Below are positions 11,501 to 19,390 of a stretch of DNA of 28,379 nt, in pieces. The DNA is taken from positions 87,501 to 115,879 of the forward strand of contig JAWQFJ010000476.1 of assembly GCA_034096865.1 (NCBI GenBank), read 5' to 3'. The translations under genes were made by a program, and so were the position numbers. How positions within the stretch are numbered: the stretch's first letter is position 1; every line of letters starts with the position of its first letter. This DNA comes from Theodoxus fluviatilis. Taxonomy: Eukaryota > Mollusca > Gastropoda > Cycloneritida > Neritidae. Below the pieces are notes generated by a model. The model worked only from the letters and a program-made list of their open reading frames with translations. It had not been told where the DNA came from and ran no database searches.

Positions 11501-13038
11501 ATTCCTGCAATCACTTGATGTGCCGCTCCTCATGGTACTCCACCAAAACTGGTAACAGCAGCCATTCATGATCATTGAAGTCATAGCAAAGCAAATGCCA
11601 GCCCCCACCTCAAAGCGACTCTGTCGTAGCTCCTGGAAGAGGTTGTCCTTCTCAGCCTGCAAACACTCGGCCTCCTGGGCGCGGGCAGTAAGCATGGTGG
11701 TGAGGCGCCCACACTCGGCCTCCAGCTCCTCCACACGTGATTCCTGTCCCTGCAGCTTGCGTCCCAGTGCCTCCAGTGTGGACCTCGCTTCCTCCAGCCC
11801 TGCGTTCTTCTCCACCATGGCTGCCATCAGCTGCTCTCGCTCCTCCCGCAGACTCTCACTGGTTTGAGAGTTCAGCTGGGAACACAAAGCAACATGTGAA
11901 GCAGCTTTTGATGATGGCATCAATGCTGTCCGTTTCTTGTCTTCTTTTGCGTGAGAGTTCCACAATTCAAAAATGTGCATTTTGAATACTTGTATATTTT
12001 CAAGTTCATTTAATGCTGCAGATAATGCATACATAACCAAGAAGTATACATCTTTCACACACAAGTGTGGTTGCTGCTCAGGGTTTTATGGTATCCAGAT
12101 TTTTACACCTCAAGAATGAAGGGACCCTGTGAGCTCATTAAATTTCATGAAATTATTACAAAATAACTAAATACATCACCTTTCTGTTTTGTACTTGCAC
12201 TACAATTGTGATTTATTTTGTTATTTTGCAATTGTTTCATTAAACATTAATTAGCTCAAAGGGTTTCCCTTTGTCCCTTCTTTATCTAACCAAGAATTGT
12301 TATTAGGTCAGTCAAAAAATGCTGTTGTTAAAAATTTCCAGCCAGTACTGTCTGGAAAAATCCATAACATTTAAACTATGCCTGTTGGAGAATCTGGAAC
12401 TTAAGTCTGGTCTATTCTATAAAATCTCATGCATTTTTCATCAAATCCAACAACATTGAAATTAAAGTGCAAGTATTTTCATCATGAGCATACAAGAAAA
12501 TTTACCCTTCCTTCTGCATCTTATCTGGAATTACTTCTCCAGCCTATGCAAATTTCTGTCAACACCTTCCTTCACTGCGGACTACACACTGCCGGTGCCT
12601 ACCTCCACCATGCGGGAGAGACTCTTGCAGTGCTGCTGGAGAGATTCCAGATTCCTCTCCCTCTCCTCCAGCTGTGCAGCCAGCCGCTCCCTGGCACTTC
12701 GCAGCTCTGAGATCTCGGTGCCCTTCTGCTCCACCAGGGTGAAGTAGTGCTGCCGCTCCTGGAGAGACATAGAAATGCTGTTCATGTGACGAGGGTGTAA
12801 CATATGATTTTGTAATTTTTTAAGTTCACTGCAATGACAGTTCTAAAACTACAGGTTGAATTGAAGTTTCACATCTTCTCATGCTTATTTATTCCTTCTT
12901 TGAGATAATTTTAAAGTTTACAACAGAAGCTGCAAGAGTGATAAAGAATTCTCGTGAGATAGAATAAAACCATCAATAGAGCTCTGAAGAACTAACTTAT
13001 ACTCAGGACTAAATGTCATGTTTATTTAGAGAGAAAAC

Positions 13039-13116
<78 letters not shown>

Positions 13117-14310
13117 AACACACACACAAACTCACACACACACAATACTCACACACGCACACACACACACACATACACACACACACACATACACACACAA
13201 ACACACACACACACCACACACACACACACACATACCACAACATATACACACACATGCACAAACACAAACATTAACACAACACACAACACACACACACACA
13301 CATACACACAAACACACACACACCACAACATATACACACACATGCACAAACACAAACATTAACACAACACACAACACACACACACACACACACATACACA
13401 CAAACACACACACAGGCACGCACACACCTGAGCGACACGGTCCACATCACTCTTCCTGTCTCCAAGCAGGGTGGACAGGTGGCGCTTCTCTGAGTTGATG
13501 GCATCCATCTGTGTCCTCAGCGTCTCCAGCTTGTCTGTGAGTTCTCTGTTCTGCTGGCGGAGAGAGCCATTCTCAGACTTGGACAGTTCGAGTTCCACTG
13601 TCACCTTGTTGAACTTCTCAGTAAACGAGGCCACTTGAGCAGTCAGAGAGCGGATCTGGTCTGCATTCCGATCTCGCTCAAGTCGCTCCGCTGTGCTCAC
13701 CTGCACAAGACAAAAGTCACCATTTACCATAAGGACAATAAAATATTGATCTTGGCATATTCATTATGATAATTAGCTCATCGTAAAGATCAAAATTCCT
13801 TAGAATGAAAAAATCCTTGTGGTGGAATCGTACATATAAATTAATCGTCCACAAAATTGTCCTGACCAAAACAACAACAAAATTCTAATTAGTGTCATAG
13901 CAAGACAGTATAACAAGCATCCTTTGGTCAACTTACACTGCCTCTTTGGAGCCAATTTTAGGTTTCGTCACTGAAATTCAATAAGAATATAAGACATAGT
14001 TGCTGAACTAAAGTATGCAAGATCTGGAAAATGTATCATATTTTTAATCACACATTTCATTTTCAAACAGTCAGCCCTTGAAAGTTTGCCAGATTATGAT
14101 GCCATCAGCATAATTGTTACTGTGATACACAGATGTGTGATGCAGTCATGGAGAGGTGGTATACAGCCAGCCAGGCCTGACTGCATACTGGGCAGGACTT
14201 ACTCGGTCCTGCATCTGGGAGGAGCACTCCTGCTTGACCACGTCCAGCATCTTCTCAAGCCGGGCCACGTCCTGCTGGCTGTTGGACAGCTGGTTCTCCA
14301 GGGACATCAC
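3611..14310 (-). CDS. CCDC158: CCDC158-like coiled-coil protein, copy 1, C-terminal 13 exons
   Basis: The joined minus-strand exons are 14310-14203, 13700-13428, 12758-12603, 11875-11609, 10197-10095, 9813-9748, 9475-9363, 9041-8883, 6867-6775, 6264-6004, 5174-5023, 4575-4460 and 3777-3611. They total 2034 bp, or 677 residues plus stop. Every junction has AG acceptors, GT donors and matching phase. The product is a long heptad-rich coiled coil of about 500 residues followed by a Ser/Thr/Arg-rich low-complexity tail. It aligns in order with the second half of vertebrate CCDC158 recalled from memory: [16 protein letters not shown] against human MQKQITAKRGQIDALQ, and [12 protein letters not shown] against SVRLKLQHTLDI. 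CCDC158 is poorly characterised and no enzymatic role is known. The N-terminal half lies to the right, beyond the duplication. The true C-terminus is uncertain (see exon A). Confidence 0.85.
3778..4459 (-). other. Intron between exons B and A, with a C run and a (TG)n tract
   Basis: The intron is about 680 bp. A 29-bp C homopolymer occupies 4076-4104 and a TG tract about 4370-4420. A 97-codon open plus-strand frame at 3898-4191 includes the poly-C (poly-Pro) and shows no recognisable family, so I treat it as chance. Confidence 0.7.
4460..4575 (-). CDS. CCDC158: CCDC158 copy 1 exon B
   Basis: The acceptor CCCCTCAG lies right of 4575 and the donor CATG|GTATAT at 4460/4459. The first base completes an Arg codon begun in exon C and the last base begins the Glu codon finished in exon A. 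It encodes an acidic, Pro-rich stretch ([19 protein letters not shown]) in the low-complexity tail. Confidence 0.8.
4576..5022 (-). other. Intron between exons C and B
   Basis: AT-rich, about 450 bp, with no repeat or gene feature that I can recognise. Confidence 0.7.
5023..5174 (-). CDS. CCDC158: CCDC158 copy 1 exon C
   Basis: The acceptor TTGCCAG lies right of 5174 and the donor ACCAG|GTACGG at 5023/5022. It encodes a short amphipathic segment ([16 protein letters not shown]), comparable with DLKQLLQELRSVI of vertebrate CCDC158, then a Ser/His/Arg-rich linker. This exon has no counterpart beside copy 2, where DIRS sequence takes its place. Confidence 0.83.
5175..6003 (-). other. Intron between exons D and C; contains the left breakpoint of the duplication
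   Basis: AT-rich. Homology to copy 2 begins near 5259 with TTTGTTATTGGTTTGTAATTCAG and is interrupted near 5283, where copy 2 carries about 140 bp more. Repeated ATCA/ACATC-rich words fill 5690-6000, but no defined element is seen. Confidence 0.7.
6004..6264 (-). CDS. CCDC158: CCDC158 copy 1 exon D (start of low-complexity tail)
   Basis: The acceptor GTGTGGCAG lies right of 6264 and the donor GCAAAA|GTAATT at 6004/6003. It is phase 0 at both ends and 87 codons long. It opens with [15 protein letters not shown] and contains a Thr run coded by a (GGT)n/(ACC)n microsatellite, near 6079-6103 in plus coordinates, then [15 protein letters not shown]. It marks the change from coiled coil to a disordered Ser/Thr/Pro tail, as in vertebrate CCDC158. 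Confidence 0.82.
6265..6774 (-). other. Intron between exons E and D
   Basis: About 510 bp, AT-rich. An open minus frame runs on from exon D into this intron, but it crosses the exon's good acceptor and has no conserved content, so I do not extend the exon. Confidence 0.7.
6775..6867 (-). CDS. CCDC158: CCDC158 copy 1 exon E (end of coiled coil)
   Basis: The acceptor CTAACCCAG lies right of 6867 and the donor CTCCAG|GTATTAG at 6775/6774. It is phase 0 and 31 codons long. It encodes [17 protein letters not shown] and then [14 protein letters not shown]. It is the best single match to vertebrate CCDC158 (ESVRLKLQHTLDIKELQ, from memory). Confidence 0.88.
7297..8149. mobile_element. ~850-bp AGGTCA-rich nonautonomous element, present only in copy 1
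   Basis: Copy 2 has the empty site at about 21868-21874 (GAAAAAAGC), so the insertion boundaries can be read directly: net 853 bp, with at most an AA duplication. The left end carries GGGCAAAGCCC (7302-7312) and GACTCACATG (7318-7327). The right end carries the inverted CATGTGAGTC (8138-8147), which can also pair with GACTCAC at 8121 as a hairpin. The body is packed with TGACCTTGACCTT / AAGGTCAAGGTCA words. A 33-bp direct repeat occurs at 7767-7799 and 7930-7962. A GGAC tetranucleotide run lies at about 8071-8103. There is no coding capacity. I cannot assign the class (MITE-like or SINE-like). Confidence 0.85.
8366..8501. repeat. Polypurine (GGGA)n/(GA)n tract, copy 1
   Basis: An uninterrupted plus-strand purine stretch of GGGA units passing into GA dinucleotides, in the intron between exons F and E. 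The counterpart at 22091-22301 is about 75 bp longer. Confidence 0.96.
8883..9041 (-). CDS. CCDC158: CCDC158 copy 1 exon F
   Basis: The acceptor CACTCTCCAG lies right of 9041 and the donor GAGAAG|GTGAAT at 8883/8882. It is phase 0 and 53 codons of regular coiled coil, from [16 protein letters not shown] to [12 protein letters not shown]. It aligns with EKHFLKEEKSKLSQEL and the residues that follow in vertebrate CCDC158. It is identical to copy 2. Confidence 0.87.
9042..9362 (-). other. Intron between exons G and F
   Basis: About 320 bp with no special feature. Several one-base homopolymer length differences from copy 2 fall here (near 9078, 9112, 9160 and 9213). Confidence 0.75.
9363..9475 (-). 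CDS. CCDC158: CCDC158 copy 1 exon G
   Basis: The acceptor GCGTTTCAG lies right of 9475 and the donor GCCAAG|GTAAGG at 9363/9362. It begins with two bases that complete an Ala codon from exon H. It encodes [18 protein letters not shown] and then [19 protein letters not shown]. The MQK..TAKRG.IDALQ core matches vertebrate CCDC158 very closely and is the strongest identity anchor in the window. Confidence 0.9.
9748..9813 (-). CDS. CCDC158: CCDC158 copy 1 exon H
   Basis: A 66-bp exon with the acceptor TTTTAAAG right of 9813 and the donor CACAAAG|GTATAA at 9748/9747. It starts with two bases completing an Asp codon and ends on the first base of an Ala codon, matching its neighbours. It encodes [21 protein letters not shown], comparable with AQSELEQTRNTLKSMEGSDGH in the vertebrate protein. 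Confidence 0.82.
10095..10197 (-). CDS. CCDC158: CCDC158 copy 1 exon I
   Basis: The acceptor TTTTCCAG lies right of 10197 and the donor CTTAAAG|GTGAGA at 10095/10094. It enters in phase 0 and leaves in phase 1. It encodes a Lys-rich coiled-coil stretch, [16 protein letters not shown] followed by [18 protein letters not shown]. Confidence 0.85.
10198..11608 (-). other. Intron between exons J and I, with a 41-bp tandem duplication
   Basis: About 1.4 kb of AT-rich intron. The one distinct structure is a perfect 41-bp unit at 11100-11140, repeated at 11141-11181 and followed by 8 bp of a third. No mobile element or gene was recognised. An inverted AGCCT...AGGCT pair occurs near 10293-10308. Confidence 0.7.
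11100..11189. repeat. Tandem repeat, 41-bp unit x 2.2
   Basis: GCCAGTCAGCACACTGCAAC begins each unit, and the unit contains a near-palindrome around ACAAGTGACAAACTTGT. The same array is present unchanged in copy 2 at 24897-24986, so it predates the copying. Confidence 0.95.
11609..11875 (-). CDS. CCDC158: CCDC158 copy 1 exon J
   Basis: The acceptor TTCCCAG lies right of 11875 and the donor TTTGAG|GTGGGG at 11609/11608. It is phase 0 and 89 codons long. It encodes Glu/Leu-rich coiled coil with [15 protein letters not shown] and [16 protein letters not shown], comparable with IRELEARVSDLELEKVKL and KQERDQLLNEVKTSRSEL in vertebrate CCDC158. The long opposite-strand open frames are antisense shadows of it. 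Confidence 0.88.
11876..12602 (-). other. Intron between exons K and J
   Basis: About 730 bp of AT-rich intron with no repeat or gene feature recognised. Confidence 0.75.
12603..12758 (-). CDS. CCDC158: CCDC158 copy 1 exon K
   Basis: The acceptor GTCTCTCCAG lies right of 12758 and the donor GTGGAG|GTAGGC at 12603/12602. It is phase 0 and 52 codons, [19 protein letters not shown] to [15 protein letters not shown]. It aligns with the ECEALKLQMTEKDKVIEILRQ region of vertebrate CCDC158. Confidence 0.87.
13041..13425. repeat. (AC)n tract with an 88-bp higher-order repeat, copy 1
   Basis: AC dinucleotides interrupted by CAAACA, ATAC and similar variants. A block starting CCACAACATATACACACACA at 13235 recurs at 13323, giving an 88-bp period. 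The tract reaches to within 3 bases of exon L, so on the transcript it is a GU-rich stretch that starts at the 5' splice site. Confidence 0.95.
13428..13700 (-). CDS. CCDC158: CCDC158 copy 1 exon L
   Basis: The acceptor CTTGTGCAG lies right of 13700 and the donor GCTCAG|GTGTGTGCG at 13428/13427. It is phase 0 and 91 codons of coiled coil. It includes [20 protein letters not shown], comparable with VSSLTAQLESTKEMLRKVVEE in vertebrate CCDC158. Its donor consists of the first GT units of the adjoining dinucleotide tract. Confidence 0.88.
13701..14202 (-). other. Intron between exons M and L
   Basis: About 500 bp, AT-rich. From about 14089 rightward the match to copy 2 becomes ragged, with many one-base insertions in copy 2. 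Confidence 0.75.
14203..14310 (-). CDS. CCDC158: CCDC158 copy 1 exon M (most 5' exon seen)
   Basis: The acceptor GTTGTCAG lies right of 14310 and the donor GACCGA|GTAAGT at 14203/14202. It is phase 0 and 36 codons, [16 protein letters not shown] then [20 protein letters not shown]. It aligns with EVQRLEALLKALKSECQGQME of vertebrate CCDC158. This version has intact frame and donor, unlike its copy at 28005-28115. Confidence 0.87.
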
Positions 14311-14599
14311 CTGACAACACAAAAGCCAGTCTCAGTACAGAAGATGTATTGGCTTTATTTGGCTTTAGAAATATTGTTAGAGGGACACATTTCTTGTCTG
14401 AGTTTCCAATTTACATTACCCAACTGATAACTCCTCCACCAGCATTTGAAAGAGATAAATAGAATGGGGTGAAATTCACGAGGAACACCATTTCCTCTCT
14501 CCAGGCATATTCTGACTTGATGCCAGCTCACTACAGCATCAGAGAGTAAAGTTATTAATGCCTCATGAATAATTAATTGAAAGAAAAGGAATGCATGTT

Positions 14600-14616
14600 N
14601 NNNNNNNNNNNNNNNN
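14600..14616. other. Assembly gap (17 Ns)
   Basis: Seventeen undetermined bases join AT-rich CCDC158 intron sequence directly to GC-rich repetitive sequence. This is a scaffold join and its real length is unknown. Confidence 0.99.
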
Positions 14617-16266
14617 TCGCGTTCGTTTTGTGTAAGTGGTAGGGTGTCGCTCTTTCGGCGTCGGCGTTTTCTCTACCCCCCCCCCCCCCGAAAACAACGG
14701 GCGCCTGTACATGTGCGGATATTCCCCAGTGGGCGTGATGATGGACAATGGAGTCGACACTGCTGGGGCAGCTTAAGGTCGGGGCGCGGGGCGGAGTACG
14801 CGCTTCATTACGAAAACGCGTGCGCCGGTTCGTGCGTTCCTACTCGTTTTCTGCCTTGTCGTCCATTGCGCTTACGTCGGCTTATCGGTGTTTGTTCGCC
14901 TTGTGTAAATGAATTGTGCCTCGACCCCCACGCTGTTTCTAACACGGATTGAGGTGGCGTGTCGTTGTTATCAGGACTTGCGAGCAGACTGGCTTAGGTG
15001 TTTAGTTGCTTTGCGGTCGGCGCGTTTGATGCTTGGTGGCGCGTGTGTCCGACCTGTGTCTCACGGCGTCTCTGGTGTTTACACCGAGTGCCTGTGCATG
15101 GCGGAGCTTCCCCACTGCGGTTCGTGTGCGGGACAATGGAGTCGAACACGACGTGGGTAGCGTGAGGTCAGGGGCTTGAGGCAGTAGGAAGGGGGAGTAC
15201 ACGCTCCACTACTGATCCGCGTGCTCTCTACTCGTTTTCTGCTCCGCGTCGTCTACACGCCGATATGGCTTTGTGTGCGGCCCGCGGCTTTGCCTGTGCG
15301 GCGGGAACGTACTCTAGTTTCGCACACTTGCTGTTGCCGGTTTCCGTCATTGTTCGCTTTAGCTTATTGAATGGTCAGTGGCGTTGCTAACGGATTCGTT
15401 ATTAGGCGCCCTGTACAACGCGGTTTCGTGTGCGAGGAATGGTCGTTTTCTCTGTGGTGCCAGCGGAATTTGGAACGCAATGGAGGTCTTCTCGAAGTCT
15501 GTACGAACGCAATGCTCTGCCTCGCACTCCTGCTTCGTTCCACGACATCGGTTTAGGGTGATGAACTGCGTGCCGCTGGGTGTCAGTGTGAACGCTTGTG
15601 TGTGCGTTTGGGTATTGGGCGCTTGCACGTTGGGGGGAGGAAGGAATTCTCGCTCATTATGAGTAGTGTTTCTGCTTTCATTTCTTCTCTTGCGTTCACG
15701 TGTCGGTGTTTGGCGTGCTTCCGCGGCGTTTCCTGTTTTGCATAGGTGGCGCTGCGGAGTTCGGTCTTCGCACGTTTTTGTTGTTAATGCCCACCACGCG
15801 GTCTGCTTAGACGGTAGACTCTGTGCCTGGGTCTGCAGTTGCGCTCTCTGCTGGTGTGGTAGGGGTGGGGTGGGGTTTCTAGCCCGCCCCCTCCCCTGTC
15901 CCGAGCATTTGGGAGAGGCGTTTGCTGTCTTCTCCTCTTCTGTTTCTTGCGGCGGGTCAGACCGCGGTTGTGTTTTGCTTTCAGCCCTTCGCACCACGTG
16001 TCCGGGATGTCGGGCCTGCTGGGCAGGTGGACTGCCTTGCCCAGTGTTCCGGTTCAGCTCTGCACACCACGTGTCGGCTGGTCGGATCAGCCTGGTCAGG
16101 CTGGGACCTGCCTTGCCCGGATTTGTGTTTCCTGTCCTCTGCTCCTGGACTGGTGTGCGTGCCATTCGGCTCGGCTGGAACGTTTCGTCAGCTGTGCCCT
16201 GTTCCCGCGCCCTCGGATGGTGCTGCACTGCGGCACTCTGACGACAGGCGTTCCCGCTCTCCCCAC
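14617..16266. other. GC-rich unassigned sequence with two diverged ~388-bp units
   Basis: Base composition changes sharply at the gap. A block from 14701 (GCCTGTACATG...GACAATGGAGTCGACAC...TACTCGTTTTCTGC) recurs diverged from 15089, at a steady 388-bp offset. A 13-bp C run lies near 14678-14690. A long open frame at 15666-16241 (+) is rich in Cys/Ser/Leu/Arg without a recognisable domain and is probably due to composition. It may be the 5' part of the DIRS element to the right or a separate repeat; the sequence alone does not decide. Confidence 0.5.
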
Positions 16267-17636
16267 AGGTCGAGCTCAAGCGGGTACGTATTGGGGCCAC
16301 GGCGGAGCGTTGATCCCGGCCATTCAGCTGACACTGTTTGGTCCGGTGAGCATGCCGCCCCCCGCCTCGGGCGGTCCCCTGTGCCCCGCCCTTGTGATTC
16401 CGAAAGGATGAACGGGGCGGCGCGGCACCCCCACCATGCTCCCGCGAGGTCGAGCTCTACGGTGGGGCCACGGCGGAGCGTTGATCCCGGCCATTCAGCT
16501 GACACTGTTTGGTCCGGTGAGCATGCCGCCCCCGCCTCGGGCGGTCCCCTGTGCCCCGCCCTTGTGATTCCGAAAGGATGAACGGGGCGGCGCGGCACCC
16601 CCACCATGCTCCCGCGAGGTCGAGCTCTACGGTGGGGCCACGGCGGAGCGTTGATCCCGGCCATTCAGCTGACACTGTTTGGTCCGGTGAGCATGCCGCC
16701 CCCCGCCTCGGGCGGTCCCCTGTGCCCCGCCCTTGTGATTCCGAAAGGATGAACGGGGCGGCGCGGCAACCCCCACCATGATACAGAGAGGTCGAGATCT
16801 ACGGTGGGGCCACGGCGGAGCGTTGATCCCGGCCATTCAGCTGACACTGTCTGGTCCGGTGAGCATGCCGCCCCCCCCCCCCCCCCCCCGCCTCGTGCGG
16901 TCTCCTGTGCCCCGCCCCTGTGCTTCCGAAAGGTCAAACTGGGCGGTGCGGCGCGACCCCACCACGCTCCAGGAGGTCGAGCTCTACGGTGGGCCACGGC
17001 GGAGCTTTGATCCCGGCCATTCAGCCGACACCTGGTTGGTCCGGTGAGCATGCCGCCTCCCCCGACTCGGGCGGCCCCTGTCCCGCCCTGTGATTCCGTA
17101 AGGATGAACGGGGCGGTGTGGCTTCCCCACCACGCTCACGCGAGGTTGAGCCCTACGGTGGGGCCACGGCAGAGTGTTCATCCCGGCCTTTCAGCTGACA
17201 CTGTCTGGTCCGGTGAGCATGCCGCCCCCGCCTCGTGCGCTCTCCTGTGCCCTGCCCCTGTGCTTCCGAAAGGTCGACCGGGGCAGTGCGGCACCCCTAC
17301 CCGCTCCCGCGAGGTCGCGCTCTGCGGTGGGGCCTCGCGGTGTGTTGTTTCCGGCCATTCAGCTGACACTGTCTGGTCCGGTGTTCATGCCGCCCTCATT
17401 CCCGTGCGGTCTTCTGTGCCCGCCCCTGCGCTCCCGGCAGGTCGAGCAGGGCAGAGAGGCATTCCCACCATGCTCCCGCGGGGTCGAGCTCTGAGGTGGG
17501 GCTGCGGCAGAGCGTTGCTTCCGGACATTCAGCAGACGCTGTTTTGTCCGGTCAGCACGCCGCCCCCCCCCCCCTTCCTGTGCATGCCCATGTGCCCCAC
17601 CCCCATGCTTCCGAAAGGTTGACGGGGGCGGGGAGG
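16267..17636. repeat. GC-rich minisatellite, ~170-bp unit, eight copies
   Basis: The landmark CATTCAGCTGACACTGT occurs at 16321, 16492, 16662, 16834, 17018, 17188, 17356 and 17526 (some copies changed). Spacings are 171, 170, 172, 184, 170, 168 and 170. The left three units are nearly identical and the right ones progressively diverged. C runs expand inside the units at about 16870-16889 and 17563-17573. It directly precedes the DIRS coding remnant. The unit length is not a multiple of three, so it does not encode a protein repeat. Confidence 0.93.
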
Positions 17637-17912
17637 CAGGCATGCGGCTGTTTTCTTCTCTGACTCCAGGGTCATCGACTGTGTTTCTCCCGGCAGGGAG
17701 GCGAGTCTAGGACGACCAGATCAGAGCCCAGCGAGTTGGCACGCTCGGTCCTCGGACTGTGGCGCCACTGCGGCTGCGGAAGAGAGGTGGGACGTTGGGT
17801 CGGCAGACCAAGGTTCCTATCGCTCTGTCTGTGGACGGTTTCGGTGGGGACCGCTTGATGAGCAAGAGGTGCGGACGGTTCTCCGGTCTCGGGGGGACTG
17901 GGGACATCGGCG

Positions 17913-18770
17913 TTGGATCTGCTGCGGACGCATCGTCAACTCTTCCATTTTCACCAAGGTCGCCAGCAGTTGGCTATGTTGGTGAGAGGCAGGGGAGTTC
18001 GTTGGCAGATGTACCTGGATGTTTGGTTGGGTTTACATCGCTCGTCTCGGCGTTGTGCTCAGGACACGGGAACGGTTGTCCCACTGCACAGGGTCTTGGT
18101 TTTCAACTTTTCGTTGAAGAAGTCTGACTTCCTGCCGTCGTCTTCTTTCCAGTACCTCGGCATGCAGTTCGACTCTATCTTCTCCCCTTTTCGTCCGTTC
18201 GCGGACATGTTGCGATCGTTGTCAGAGCTACTCTCTCCCTTTCGTGGTGTGGAGTGCGCTCTCTTTCATCCTCTTCTCTGTGCTTGGCAAGATGGAGTTG
18301 ATAGCTACCCTGTTGCCTTTGGCATGGGTCGCAAAACGGCCCCGTCAGAGACAGCTTGCTAGCCATTCCCGGTACGTTGGATGTGCTGGCGGATCATCTG
18401 AGGCGGAGGGGTCTTTTCTGCCTACAGAGTGGGCTGTAGTGCATCGGTGCTCGAGGGGGTGTGGTTTCGCTTGGGCAACCGATGGTGGATCTGTTTGCCA
18501 ACTGCTTCAACACGCGTTGCCGGTTCTTCTCGCCTATGCACGATCCAAAGGCTCTCGGTCGGGATGCCTTTGCTAGGTTGTGAGCGGGCATGGAAGTCTT
18601 CGCTTTCCCTCCCACGCGCCTTCTTCCGAAGGTGTTGGCAGGGTCGCCTGGAGCGTTCTCCATCTCTCTGCGGGCACTCTCGTGCAACCTCGTTCGGGAT
18701 TGGCCATCCGAGGGTTCACATGTGAAACTTTTCTGCTTGGCTTCTTTGGAACGCAGGTTCACTTGGCTTC
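17913..18770 (+). pseudogene. DIRS reverse transcriptase/RNase H remnant, frameshifted
   Basis: Fragments in changing frames match DIRS polymerase. An IFTKVASSWL piece (about 17946-17975) comes first. Next is the RT active-site region reading YLDV at 18012-18023, where YLDD is expected, so the second catalytic Asp is Val. Then come KKSDFLPSSSFQYLGMQFD (18113-18169) and a KMELIATLLPLA segment. The RNase H tail follows (GTLDVLADHLRRRG, then PTEWAV). After it comes VDLFANCFNTRCRFFSPMHD, ending in DPKALGRDAFARL and a TGA before GMEVFAFPP. The motif order is that of DIRS, and the frameshifts show that it is dead. Confidence 0.78.
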
Positions 18771-19024
18771 CTGTTTCACTTTTAGTTTTCACATCGTATC
18801 ACTGGAATCTTGTGTTTTCCAGTCTTTCTCTCCCGGTGTTTTGTCTGATGCATGCACTCATCTGTTTCCTGGCTTGAACTCAGTCCCGTCGTCTTCGGAC
18901 GCGGAGGCTGTTTCTGCCCTTTCACGTAGTCACGCCGAGGTGTCTGGACATCCCTTTCCTGCTTGATACGCATTTTGTTCACGGATGCGTACAGAATGCG
19001 TGGCTTGATCCTACTGCTGGTGCC

Positions 19025-19170
19025 TCTCGGACTCATGAACTCCGCAAGGTTGCTACCTCTGTCGCGTTTGCCAAGAATGTCTCTTTGGCTCACCATATGA
19101 GGGCAGCTTTTTGGCGCAGTGACTGTGTTCACACGCCATTATCTGCGTGATGTTCAAGTTCGTCGTGTCA
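19025..19170 (+). pseudogene. DIRS tyrosine recombinase C-terminal remnant
   Basis: The frame reads RTHELRKVATSVAFAKNV and then MRAAFWRSDC. After one frameshift it continues VFTRHYLRDVQV. In DIRS-family recombinases this is the catalytic H-x-x-R box (codons 19034-19045) and the nucleophile Tyr in HYLRDV (codon 19140-19142). The catalytic residues are still present but the frame is broken between them. Confidence 0.78.
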
Positions 19171-19287
19171 GCGACACTTTGGCTTCAGCAGGTTGGTTGT
19201 TGCGGGTTCAGCTCTTCGTGTTTGATGGTGAGTGGTTTATTTTTGGTTTGGTGTTATGCACAACCCGCCGCCCAGTGTTGGGCAATC

Positions 19288-19390
19288 ATATCACTGGTTT
19301 GTCTACTGGTAAGTTGGAGGGAAAACTTGAAGAAATTTAAACTAATTTCTATGTTTTCCTGACATACTTACCAGTAGACAAATTACGGTC
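19288..19390. repeat. DIRS internal complementary region
   Basis: 19288-19326 is a perfect 39-bp direct copy of 19623-19661, which begins ATATCACTGGTTTGTCTACT. Immediately after it, 19324-19359 is the perfect 36-bp reverse complement of 19655-19690. The next bases (CTTACCAGTAGACAAA) are an inverted version of the same end motif. A block that joins sequence complementary to both element ends, just before the right terminal repeat, is the hallmark of DIRS elements and templates their circular intermediate. Confidence 0.75.

Larger units (their letters stand above)
5259..14560. repeat. Large duplicated segment, copy 1
   Basis: The segment matches 19706-28379 in the same orientation. Copy 1 has an extra ~853 bp (7297-8149), a longer GGT run, a shorter purine tract, and lacks about 140 bp present at 19727-19864. 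Over about 8640-13830 the copies differ only by scattered single bases, mostly homopolymer indels. Over 5290-8590 they differ by roughly 1-2%, estimated by eye. Sequence continues only 39 bp past 14560 before the N gap. Confidence 0.97.

Noticed and set aside
11568..11867. Plus-strand open frames opposite CCDC158 exons (also at 8767-9033 and 12484-12747)
   Set aside because: They are antisense shadows of the coiled-coil exons, whose minus-strand splice sites, phases and protein similarity are convincing.
15666..16241. 191-codon plus-strand frame as a DIRS gag gene
   Set aside because: GC-rich composition gives long open frames on both strands here, with no recognisable domain or zinc knuckle. 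There is not enough to call a gene.
16267..17636. CRISPR-like array
   Set aside because: The units are ~170 bp with no short conserved repeat alternating with unique spacers; whole units diverge gradually, and the context is eukaryotic.
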